Positions 43,928 through 52,194 of a DNA stretch of 64,000 bases are shown in pieces. Origin of the DNA: JACCZX01 sp963824935 (lineage in GTDB: Bacteria > Pseudomonadota > Gammaproteobacteria > Burkholderiales > Burkholderiaceae_F); NCBI GenBank assembly GCA_963824935.1, contig CAWGRF010000023.1:186001-250000 (forward strand), read 5' to 3'. Positions within the stretch are counted from its first letter, which is position 1. The number at the start of each line of letters is the position of its first letter. The notes below the pieces were generated by a model. It saw nothing but the letters and a program-made list of their open reading frames with translations, did not search any database and had not been told where the DNA came from. Position numbers and translations under genes: made by a program.

Positions 43928-45079
43928 ATGAACGTCGGCGCAACTCACTATCGCTCGATCTGGCCGATCGGCGACGATGCGGTGGGCATTGTCGATCAGA
44001 CCAAGTTGCCGCACTCGTTTGAGACTCGCACAGTGGCCGGTGTCGACGCCATGGTCGCCGCAATACAAACGATGGCGGTGCGCGGTGCGCCGCTGATTGG
44101 CGTGGCCGGCGCCTATGGCCTCGCGCTGGCGATGCGCGAAGGAGCGGGCGATGCTCAACTTGCGGTTGCGTACGAGCGCCTGAATGCAGCGCGCCCGACC
44201 GCGGTGAATCTGCGCTGGGCGCTCGACCGGATGCGAGAGGTACTGGCGCCGTTGCCGATTAGACAGCGGCAGCAAGCCGCATGGCTCGAGGCCGCACGCA
44301 TTGCCGACGAAGACGTCGCGCTGAATCAATCGATCGGCCGCCATGCGGCGCAGCTGCTGCGCGATGTGCACATCGGCACGCAGCGCCGCGTGCAGGTGTT
44401 GACACATTGCAACACCGGCTGGCTGGCGACGGTTGACTACGGTACTGCGCTGTCCGGCATCTACCAAGCACACGATGCGGGCGTGCCGCTGCACGTGTGG
44501 ATCGACGAAACACGCCCGCGCAATCAAGGCGTCTTGACCGCGTGGGAGCTCGCGGCGCACGGCGTACCGCACACGCTGATCGTCGATAACGCCGGCGGGC
44601 ACCTGATGCAGCGGGGCGAGGTCGATCTGGCGTTGGTGGGCGCGGACCGAGTCAGCGCAAATGGCGACGTTGCGAACAAGATCGGCACCTACCTGAAGGC
44701 GCTGGCAGCACGCGACAACGAGGTTGCGTTTTACGCAGCGGTGCCATCGCCAACGATCGACTGGTCGCTGCGTGATTGGTCTCAGGTGCCGATCGAGGAA
44801 CGATCAGCCGATGAAGTGCGTCAACTCAGCGGCATCGACACCGACGGCGGTATTGGCAGTGTGCGCATCGTCGACAGCAATACCGCCGTGGCCAATCCTG
44901 CGTTCGACATCACTCCGGCGCGTCTGGTCACCGGCATCATTACCGAGCGTGGCATTGCGGCGCCCGCCGATCTCGCGGCGCTGTTCCCGGAGCATCGGCA
45001 CGCTAGCGCTCCGCCGAGCGGCTCAAAGGAGACAGTTCCCTTTAGACCGACCGCGCGCAGCGTGCGGGAGCAGCCATGA
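43928..45079 (+). CDS. mtnA: S-methyl-5-thioribose-1-phosphate isomerase
   Basis: A 383-residue isomerase of methionine salvage that turns methylthioribose-1-phosphate into methylthioribulose-1-phosphate. Catalytic Cys161 (LTHCNTG) and Asp240 (VGADRV) fall at the expected numbers, and VRGAPLIGVAGAYG and NKIGTYLKALAA are present. The first 20 codons of the longer frame precede the true ATG at 43928. The C-terminal tail after LFPEH (about 30 residues) is extra and not conserved. The class II aldolase overlaps the stop by ATGA, tying the two functionally. mtnK/mtnP/mtnBCD are not in the window. Confidence 0.95.
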   Translation: MNVGATHYRSIWPIGDDAVGIVDQTKLPHSFETRTVAGVDAMVAAIQTMAVRGAPLIGVAGAYGLALAMREGAGDAQLAVAYERLNAARPTAVNLRWALDRMREVLAPLPIRQRQQAAWLEAARIADEDVALNQSIGRHAAQLLRDVHIGTQRRVQVLTHCNTGWLATVDYGTALSGIYQAHDAGVPLHVWIDETRPRNQGVLTAWELAAHGVPHTLIVDNAGGHLMQRGEVDLALVGADRVSANGDVANKIGTYLKALAARDNEVAFYAAVPSPTIDWSLRDWSQVPIEERSADEVRQLSGIDTDGGIGSVRIVDSNTAVANPAFDITPARLVTGIITERGIAAPADLAALFPEHRHASAPPSGSKETVPFRPTARSVREQP

Positions 45080-45762
45080 TCACGGTATGCGATGTCTCGA
45101 ACGTCGAAGACAGCACCGAATTGCGGCGCTCGGTTATCGCGACCGCTCTCGCGATGAACGCCGCGTCGATCAATGTCAACAAGTCGGGCAATGTGTCGGC
45201 GCGCTGCCGACGCGGAAAACGCGCGGGCTTTGTAATTACGCCAACGGGGCGTCCGTACGACAGGCTCGCGACAGACGATTTGGTATTCGTCGACGACGCG
45301 CAGGTGACGATCGGCGCGCATCGGCCGTCGTCCGAATGGCGGTTTCACTTCGCCATTTATGCGGCGCGGACCGATGTCGGCGCGATCGTGCACACGCATT
45401 CGCCGCACGCGACTGCGCTCGCGTGCCAGCATTTGGACATTCCGGCGTTTCACTACATGGTGGCCGCTGCCGGCGGCGGAGATATTCGCTGCGCGCCCTA
45501 CGCAACGTTCGGCTCACAGGAACTGGCCGACCATGTGGTGCGCGCGTTGGAGGGTCGCCGCGCATGCCTGCTCGCTCATCATGGAGTAATCGCTTGCGAC
45601 GCCGACCTCGAGCATGCCTTTGCGCTTGCCGTCGAGGTCGAAAACCTTGCCCGCACCTACATCGCGGTGCGCGCTCTCGGAGTGCCGAAACTGCTCAGCG
45701 CCGATGAAATGACGCGGGTGATCGAGCAGTTTGCGACCTACCGTCGGTCGCCCGCCGACTGA
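45076..45762 (+). CDS. Class II aldolase/adducin family protein (methylthioribulose-1-phosphate aldolase or dehydratase candidate)
   Basis: A 228-residue zinc enzyme of the fuculose-phosphate-aldolase fold. It has KSGNVSAR, the phosphate-site block ITPTGRPYDRL, the catalytic Glu87 in PSSEWRFH, and zinc ligands His106 and His108 in VHTHSPHAT and His168 in LAHHGVIACD. It overlaps mtnA, so the substrate is probably its product. Two relatives fit: MtnB dehydratase (the classic salvage route) and the Ald2-type aldolase of the DHAP shunt, which gives DHAP and methylthioacetaldehyde. The Glu and fuculose-aldolase-like length favour the aldolase; no mtnC/D genes follow. The assignment between the two is inference. 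Confidence 0.75.
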   Translation: MITVCDVSNVEDSTELRRSVIATALAMNAASINVNKSGNVSARCRRGKRAGFVITPTGRPYDRLATDDLVFVDDAQVTIGAHRPSSEWRFHFAIYAARTDVGAIVHTHSPHATALACQHLDIPAFHYMVAAAGGGDIRCAPYATFGSQELADHVVRALEGRRACLLAHHGVIACDADLEHAFALAVEVENLARTYIAVRALGVPKLLSADEMTRVIEQFATYRRSPAD

Positions 45763-45889
45763 CCGTCGCGCCGCCGATTCCGCACCTGGCCGTGCGGCCC
45801 GACCGTGCGTCGGCTTCGCACCGCCTCTTTTGGGTATTCTCAGCGCACCCGGGCTCGACAGAATCCCATCTCTCGTTTCAGCACCGCCT

Positions 45890-46594
45890 ATGCCCCCGCA
45901 AAGCTCACCCGAACCGTCGTCAGGCGAAAGCGTTGGCCGCTTTCGCGGCTCGGTTCGCGCGACGTTGTGGCCGACTGTCTCGCTGGGCGGCCCCGAGCAC
46001 TGGTTCGACGAGCTGTACCTGTGGACCGAAGGCGGCAGCGCGTCGACGACCGAGCGCGCGGGCATTCAACTTCACGCGCTGCGCGATGCATTCGACTGGC
46101 TCGCCTATGACCTGATCGATCGCGTCGGCGTCACGGTGTCGTTCGGGACGATCGAGCGTTCGCTCGATCCGCTGACCGAGCTATTCGAAAAAAACATGCT
46201 GGTCGCGCATCGAATGTTCGTGATGCTACGCGGCGCGCCACAGCGTTTGCGATCGCGTTACCGGCTGCGCGCATTCGCCGACATGCTGCGCGGTTGGCTG
46301 TTTCCGGTCGGCTACCGCATCTCCGCGCCACGCGTCAGCATGGAGCTCGTAGGCATCGATCTAGTGCAGCCGATTTTTGCGAAGGTGCTGGCGACAACCT
46401 CGCCACGGGCCGATGCCTGGAACGATCTTGCGCTGGAGATTCGCGCGCTCTCGCTCGACACTAAGACTACAATCATCGGCGCAGTTGAAACGCGGCAACA
46501 GCAGCAGGCGGCGAGCCGAGTCGGCTTCGCGTTCGGTCAAGGGCGAGCGATTCGGATGCCTTATCCGCCGCCGGTGTTGCCTACACGCAGTTAG
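45890..46594 (+). CDS. Degenerate EAL-domain protein, copy 1
   Basis: A 234-residue protein whose fold pattern is that of an EAL phosphodiesterase without the active site. FDELYLWTEG stands where the EAL motif should be. RVGVTVSFGTIERSL and MLVAHRMFVMLRG follow where the catalytic and Glu-bearing strands lie, and VGYRISAPRVSMELVGIDLV replaces the metal-binding DDFGTGxSS. The end is GFAFGQGRAIRMPYPPPVL, the usual EAL tail GQGxxxxxP. No metal ligand remains, so it should not hydrolyse c-di-GMP. The start at 45890 is the first ATG in line with the domain. A paralogue follows after 89 bases. Inactive EAL proteins such as YdiV act by binding partner proteins; here the partner is unknown. Confidence 0.72.
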   Translation: MPPQSSPEPSSGESVGRFRGSVRATLWPTVSLGGPEHWFDELYLWTEGGSASTTERAGIQLHALRDAFDWLAYDLIDRVGVTVSFGTIERSLDPLTELFEKNMLVAHRMFVMLRGAPQRLRSRYRLRAFADMLRGWLFPVGYRISAPRVSMELVGIDLVQPIFAKVLATTSPRADAWNDLALEIRALSLDTKTTIIGAVETRQQQQAASRVGFAFGQGRAIRMPYPPPVLPTRS

Positions 46595-46609
46595 GGCCTG
46601 CCCGAGAAT

Positions 46610-46676
46610 GCCGATTTAGCAGAGAATCGGCACCCGCCGTTTCTGGGCGCTATTCCGCTGTGCTGGGCGCTATTCC
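46610..46676. repeat. Hairpin and 14-bp direct repeat between the two EAL-like genes
   Basis: GCCGATT (46610-46616) and AATCGGC (46625-46631) make a stem without a T-run. Then CTGGGCGCTATTCC occurs twice, at 46643-46656 and 46663-46676, 20 bases apart. The second repeat ends seven bases before the ATG at 46684. They could be a regulator site or a duplication scar. Confidence 0.5.
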
Positions 46677-46683
46677 TAAATTG

Positions 46684-47455
46684 ATGGCAAGCAACAAGTT
46701 CAGGCCGGAGCAACTCGGCAGCCACCAGGTTGAACTCGATCCCACTGTGGACTCGCTGAGCCGCTTCGGTTCGCGCGTCCGCGCACTGGTATGGCCGACG
46801 CGAACGCTGGTGGGATCGCAGCGCTGGTTCGATGAGTTATATGTCTGGACCGCCGATTTCGAGCCCGATCGCTCGCTGCGCTCACAGATCCAGCTCGCCG
46901 CAATGGAGCACGCGTTTTCGATGCTCGAGCATGAGCGCGTCGAGCGCGTCGCCGTCACGGTGTCGTTCGGTTCGATCGAGCGCTCGCTCGAAGCTTTCGC
47001 CAGTGCGTTGCAGACGCATCGATTGACTGCGCATCGGATGTCGGTGCTGTTGCGCGGCGCGATGGAACGCCTGCGCTGGCCGTATCGCGTGCGCGAATTC
47101 ATCGATCTGCTGCGGTCGTATCAGATCGCGGTCGGCTATCGGTTCGCCGAACCGCGTCCCAGTATGGAAATGACGGCGATCGACTTTGTCGCGCCAGACT
47201 TTGCCAAGATGCTGGCTCCGATCAGCTCACGCGAAGAAACGTGGCAGGAAATGTCGCGCGAAGTGAATGCGCTGGGTCTGACGCGTGAAACGTTTGTGCT
47301 GGCCGGCATCGAGCGTGAAGAGCAATTGAACTCTGGCGCGCAATACCGGCTTCGTTCTCGGCCAGGGGCGAGCGTTGAAGAAGCCGTACTTTCCCGCCAC
47401 GCGTATTGCGTCCGCGTTGATCAACGCATCGCTTTCAACGCATCGCTTCGCGTAA
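46684..47455 (+). pseudogene. Degenerate EAL-domain protein, copy 2, frameshift near the C-terminus
   Basis: A paralogue of the gene at 45890: FDELYVWTAD, RVAVTVSFGSIERSLE, LTAHRMSVLLRGAM, and VGYRFAEPRPSMEMTAIDFV line up block by block. Near the C-terminus, after EREEQLN, the frame drifts, but the +1 frame gives ARNTGFVLGQGRALKKPYFP and ends at the TAA at 47453, matching FAFGQGRAIRMPYPP of copy 1. Removing one base around 47330-47333 repairs it to about 256 residues. Like copy 1 it lacks the EAL and DDFG metal residues. The start at 46684 has a GTG at 46660 as an alternative. The shift is probably an error, since the tail is conserved. Confidence 0.72.
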
Positions 47456-47694
47456 GTTTTTCACTCTGTGTAGCGTCAGCATTTGTCCTACATTTTCCGC
47501 TCGTCTGTTCATCGATCGACCATTCATCCGCGCAGCAACGAACTGCCGTATTCGACGCAGGCTTTTTAGCAGTTCTGCGTACCGTCTTCTGGCTAGCATG
47601 CCTCCTGTTTGAGAAGCCGGCCGGCGCCCATTCAAGGCGCCGATAAGTCCGCACTGCAACTACTGCGATCCCTAATGGCGCAGCTGGAGAAAAC

Positions 47695-48323
47695 ATGAAA
47701 CGCACGCAACTGAAGATCGCCGCCGCGGCACTCGCCATGGCAATGCCGATGGCGGCCAACGCCGAGTCGAGTTTTCAGACGGGTGCCCCGCGGGTGCCTT
47801 GAACGCGAGCGCACGGGTTGACTTTACGATCGTGATACCGCGCATCTTGTTCCTGCGGGTCGGAACCGGCACGCTTTCGCGAACAATGGCGCGATTAATT
47901 TGATCACGTTCGACGTTCCGGCCGCGAGTGTGGGAAGCGGTACGCCGGTGGCAGCCACCGCCGGTAGCGGTGACCTCGGCAACGGCACCGTTACCGCGCG
48001 TCTGATCGGCAACGGCGGCGATGTGTCGCTGAACGTCGCTACGCCGGGAGCACTGACAAACGGCTTGGGAGACAGCATTTCCTATGGCCAGATTACGACC
48101 ACCGTCGCGGCGCTGGGCGGTGTGACGCTACCTGCTGACTGCGCCGGCATTGGCCGACGGCGCCGGCGTCGCGGTCCCGTTTACCGCGGTTAACGGCGTC
48201 GTCAACCGCGGCGCACGGTGGACGTATGCCTACGCGAACGCTGCGCCGGTCGGCTCCGGAACCTACGGCGGCGCAGCCGGCGTGCAGAACGGCCGCGCGA
48301 CCTACACCGCCACGTCGCCGTAG
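47695..48323 (+). pseudogene. Secreted fimbrial-subunit-like protein, three single-base frameshifts
   Basis: The ATG at 47695 has GGAG upstream and opens a signal peptide (IAAAALAMAMPMAANA). Three frame changes (about 47780-47784, 47865-47873 and 48126-48134; two lost bases and one extra) join into about 209 residues: LNASARVDFTIVIPRILFL, INLITFDVPAASVGSGTPV, NGGDVSLNVATPGALTN and WTYAYANAAPVGSGTYGG, ending at the TAG at 48321. The beta-rich Gly/Thr/Ala pattern with a conserved end is that of a secreted beta-sandwich subunit. It heads a five-gene set. Three indels in one gene are many, so real decay is possible, but each half is clean. Confidence 0.6.
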
Positions 48324-48378
48324 AGCAGGTAGACCGCCGCCGAAAACGGCGGCGGTGCTGCTGTCCGGGGCGGGGGAC

Positions 48379-49035
48379 ATGCGCGCACAACTCCTTTCAC
48401 ACACGACAGCGCGACCGCTCGCGCTGTCACCGCTTTTGGCGTGCGCACTTGCGGCCCTCACTGCGCCCGCCGCAGCATTCACGATCAACATCGCCGCAGC
48501 CAATCCGCGCACCGTGTATCTGCAGGTCGGCGTTGGCGCGTTCAGCGCCAACTACAACGCAGGCGGAAACCCACAGAACAATCCAACGATCAACACCGTG
48601 ACCGTCACCGTGCCTGCGGCGCAGGTCGGTTCCGGCGTGGCGCAGACGATGACGACCAATTCAACGGTCGGCACCAGTTTTTACGACGGCTTTGCCTTCT
48701 GCACCGGCGGCGCACAGCTGTATATCGGCGGCTTTTATCGCAGCGCCGCTGCAGGCGGCGCAGCAACCGTGCGCGCGACGGTTCCGGCCAATCTGGTGAA
48801 CGCGACCGGCGAGACGATCCCGTTTTCTCAGATCAGCTGGACCAGCAGCGGCATCGGCGACGGCGCGGCGCAGCCGTTTCCAGCCGGCACATTTGCATCC
48901 GGCGTGCAGGTGATCGGCACCATCCAGCGCAACCAGTGGGCCGAGAGCTGCCACACGTTTAGCTATGCCAATACGAACGTCGTCGCCGCCGGCACTTACA
49001 CCGGCCGCGTCACTTACACGCTGTCGACGCCATGA
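48379..49035 (+). CDS. Secreted fimbrial-subunit-like protein
   Basis: A 218-residue exported protein. The ATG at 48379 has a GGGG-rich site upstream; the signal is LSPLLACALAALTAPAAA. The mature protein is Gly/Thr/Asn-rich: NPRTVYLQVGVGAFSANY, TVTVTVPAAQVGSGVAQTM, and it ends NVVAAGTYTGRVTYTLS. It shares the VPAAQVGSG / VPAASVGSG motif and the final WTYxYxN...GTYxG...VTYT pattern with the first gene, so the two are related subunits. Two cysteines (FAFCTGG and AESCHTF) could form a disulfide. The next gene starts inside its last codons. Confidence 0.75.
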   Translation: MRAQLLSHTTARPLALSPLLACALAALTAPAAAFTINIAAANPRTVYLQVGVGAFSANYNAGGNPQNNPTINTVTVTVPAAQVGSGVAQTMTTNSTVGTSFYDGFAFCTGGAQLYIGGFYRSAAAGGAATVRATVPANLVNATGETIPFSQISWTSSGIGDGAAQPFPAGTFASGVQVIGTIQRNQWAESCHTFSYANTNVVAAGTYTGRVTYTLSTP

Positions 49036-49484
49036 AGCACTGCACGCTTGCGCTGCTGTTGACGCTCGCGGCGAGCGGCGCCGGTGCCGCCACTTTTCGC
49101 GTTGACGACAGCGCGAGCGTTCCGGCCGAATCCAACGTTCGGCTGAAGTGGCGCGACCTGGTGCCGGGGCGCCGGCCCGATAACACGCTGGAAGGCGCCG
49201 TCGGCGTCGCGATTCGCCTGAATCTGGCGCCGTGGATCAATCGCACCGGCCGACTGTTCCTCGTGCTGCCGGAGCAGCCGATCGGCGTCGTGCGTGCGAA
49301 GTGGACGACACAAGGCCGGCTGTTGCCGGGGCAATTGACTTCCGGGCAGCGCCGGGTCGTTTACATGGGGCCGATCACGACGCCGCTTCTGGAAGAAACG
49401 CTGGCGCTCGAGATCGAAGCCGACGGCGACCGGCTGCCGAATTCACATCGACTCAACTTTCACTTTGAAATCGACATTGATTGA
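49032..49484 (+). CDS. Small exported protein of the fimbrial-like operon
   Basis: A 150-residue protein with a signal peptide (LALLLTLAASGAGA, cut near AATF). The mature part has LKWRDLVPGRRPDNTLEG, VAIRLNLAPWINRTGRLFLV and GRLLPGQLTSGQRRVVYMGP. No family is recognised; the layout suggests a minor subunit or adaptor of the exported structure. It overlaps the preceding gene (4 bases) and its stop is one base before the next ATG, so the set is one tightly packed operon. Confidence 0.7.
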   Translation: MKHCTLALLLTLAASGAGAATFRVDDSASVPAESNVRLKWRDLVPGRRPDNTLEGAVGVAIRLNLAPWINRTGRLFLVLPEQPIGVVRAKWTTQGRLLPGQLTSGQRRVVYMGPITTPLLEETLALEIEADGDRLPNSHRLNFHFEIDID

Positions 49485-49485
49485 G

Positions 49486-50273
49486 ATGAAACCTGCATTC
49501 GGCTTTGTAGCGTTGCTGTCTATTTTCGCTGTTCACGGTGAGGTGCGAGCGCAGGATTTTGCGACCGGCGTATCGCCGCCACGCTTCGAGCTCACTGCCA
49601 AGGGCGGCGATCGGCTGCGGCAGGTGGTCGAGATCAGCAATGCCAGTCCGCAGGCGGCGCGCCTTCGAATCAAGACGGCGGACTGGGCGCTTGAACCCGA
49701 CTACGCAGTCTCGTTTTTCGAAGCCTTGCAGCCGGCAGCTGCCGTCCTTGGGTCGCGCTGGAGCGACGTGAGGTCACCATTCCCAGCGGCGGCAGGTATC
49801 GCTTTCGCTTCGAAGTCGCGCCCCCGTCGGACGCGCCTGTCACCGAGTGCCGCTTCGCGCTTCTGATCGAAGGAGACGATCAGGAAGTCAAGACTGCGAA
49901 CGGGCTGGCGTTTCCGGTCGCGGGCCGCATCGGCGTCATCGTGTATGTGGCCGTCGGCGGCGCAGCGCCGCAGCTTGAAGTTGTCGGCACGCGCACGGCT
50001 ATGGACGCCGAACGCGCACCTGTGTTGATCGTGAAAAACACCGGCAACGCGCACGGCCGCGTTGCCGGATTCCTGTCGGGCCGCGATGCGCAAGGCCGCG
50101 ACCTCGAATTCACGCCGTCGACCTTTCCGATTCTTCCCGGCGAAACACGGCCGGTCGCGTTGAAACCGAGCATCGGCAAGGACGATGCGATCAGGGTCGC
50201 GTATCCGGTCACGATTCGCGGCGCACTGGAGTGGGCCGACAAGCGCGTTCCGTTCGAGCAACGCTTCGAGTAA
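49486..50273 (+). pseudogene. Pilus-assembly type periplasmic chaperone, one base missing
   Basis: A PapD/FimC-type two-domain chaperone of about 262 residues. Signal LLSIFAVHGEVRA, then the first domain with VSPPRFELTAKGGDRLRQVVEISNA, a G1-like strand. After FEALQP the frame breaks; the next reads GSCRPWVALERREVTIPSG and RFALLIEGDDQEVK, and the second domain follows (GVIVYVAVGGAAPQLEVVGT). One missing G near 49730-49740 restores LQPGSCRPWVALERREV. Such chaperones deliver donor-strand subunits to an outer membrane usher. The stop overlaps the next gene's start (TAATG). Confidence 0.78.
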
Positions 50274-52191
50274 TGCGCGCCGATGGTGTCGCGTATGCGT
50301 TGTGTGTGGCTGCTCTGCTCATCGGGCCATCGCATGCGACCGGCGCCACGAGATACGAAGACCGTTTAATCGACGGCGGCACGTTGGCGCCCGACATGAG
50401 CGATGGGCCCGACGCTTACGATAGCAGCGGACGGCCGCGCGGTGTCCGCATCGAGGGCGTTGTATCGCGGCTCAAGCGCAACGGAGTATTGACCAGTGAA
50501 GATGGCGTCGCGGCCGGCGCGTTTCTCGATACTCCATCGCACGGGTCCTTGAATTTCGACGGAGTCTTCCGCACCGACGGCGAGGGTCTTGCAACGGTAT
50601 GGCAGCGCGGGCTGCCAGTCAGCGGCGGTTGGCGCGTGAACAATGGTCTGGGTGTGCTCAACACTCCGGGGATCGATCTGACGCGCACACAAACTCGTTT
50701 TTATCTGCCGAGTACGCTGGCGGCTGGCGTAGCCACCGAGTGGCGCAATGCGCGCGGCGTTTCGTTTAATGCCGGTGGTGGCCAACCTGGCTTGTTCGAC
50801 GGCATTCGGTTGCCGGCGTTCGATAGCCTCGGCGGCAGCGTCGCAACCGCTGGCGCGCAGTTCTCGCCCGCGCCCGGCTGGCTGGCCGGTGCGCAAGTCG
50901 CCAACGCAAACGATGTGCCGCTTGGCTTTGGACCGTTGGTCAGCACCGGCAGCATCTCGGCTACATCCTGGTTCGGCGGCGCCGCATGGCAGGGAGCCAA
51001 CGCGCGGGTGCAAGGCAATCTTGTCGGCAGCCGAATGCGCGATGGACCCAATCAAGGCGAAAACTTTGGCGGATGGATCGACGCTTACCTGCAAGATGGC
51101 AGAGTCGGCCATAACTTTGGCGCCTTTCGATTCGACCCCGACATGGTGTGGGGCAATCAGCTGATAAGCAGCGATGCACAAGGCGCGTACTACCGTGCCA
51201 ATTATCAGAACCGGCAGTGGTTGATCAACGGTGGCGTCGACCGCGTCGTATCGGTGTCCGGCATCGGGCTCGACATCACATACGCAACCAGCAGCGTGCG
51301 ATACCAGTTCTCGCGCGATCTCGGTGTTGGCACCGGCGCAAATGTCCGACGCGATGATGACACTGCGTACTCGGCGTTCGCGTTCGTCGATCGCGTGTCG
51401 CCATGGGGTCTGACGCGCAGTCAGTTCGACATCGCGCAAGACTCGCCCGCGCGCGATGCCGCGCTGACGGTCGATCAAGCCTGGAGCATGCCCCAGGGCG
51501 CACGACTGTCCACTGCAGTGTCCGCCGGGCGCGCCACCGATGACAACGGGATCTCGGGCAACCGGATTAGCTTCGCCATCTTCGGCGGCGGGGATCTGAC
51601 TAATCGCGTCGCGATCGACGGCAACGCGCGCTGGACCAAGAGCAACGATGCCAGCAGCGCTACAAATTCATTTGCCAACATTGCGCTCAGCTGGAGACTT
51701 GCATCCAATTGGTTGCTGTCCGCTGTTTACTACGAAAACCGGACCGATTCGGCGCAGCCGCTCACAGTTGTTTCGCCGATCGCTCAGCCGATCATTTTTC
51801 AATCGTTTCGCGATCGCGGATTTTTTCTGACCTTGCAGTTCGACGCCCGCGCCGGTCGCGCCAATGCACCGCTTGGCGGACGCCCAGGCGACGGCGCCGG
51901 CACAGTGAGCGGTGTGATCTACCTCGACGCCAACGAGAACGGCCGAATGGACGCCGGCGAGCAGGGAGCGCCCAACGTCACCGTCATTCTGGATGGGCGC
52001 TTCGGCACGCGCACCGATGCGCAGGGACGGTTCGAATTCCCGTCAGTAATCGAAGGGCGACATCTCGTAACTGTCGCACCGGACAATCTGCAGCTGCCCG
52101 TGGGTGCTGAAGAATGACGGTCGCAACGGAGTTGTTCGTTTCGGTGCGGTCGTCGACACACATCGAAATCCCGGCGCAAGTGATGCGCTGA
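50273..52191 (+). pseudogene. Outer membrane usher-like barrel with an SdrD-type B module, two frameshifts at the 3' end
   Basis: A protein of about 638 residues. It has a signal (ALCVAALLIGPSHATGA), a long beta-rich region of alternating strands with aromatic ends (residues about 40-540, for example WLINGGVDRVVSVSG and YQFSRDLGVGTG), and a C-terminal module GVIYLDANENGRMDAGEQGAPNVTVI, which is the SdrD B-repeat/carboxypeptidase-regulatory-like form. Near the end, LQLPVGAEE stops, but shifted frames give LPWVLKNDGRN and VSVRSSTHIEIPAQVMR ending at 52191. Two extra bases at about 52085-52090 and 52110-52130 explain it. It may be the secretion pore of this operon; it is shorter than classic ushers (about 800 residues). 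The function is inferred from the operon. Confidence 0.65.
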
Positions 52192-52194
52192 CCT

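Noticed and set aside
47456..47694. Possible riboswitch in the leader of the exported-structure operon
   Set aside because: A GGCGCC...GGCGCC pair is present, but I could not match the c-di-GMP (GEMM) or any other known riboswitch core.
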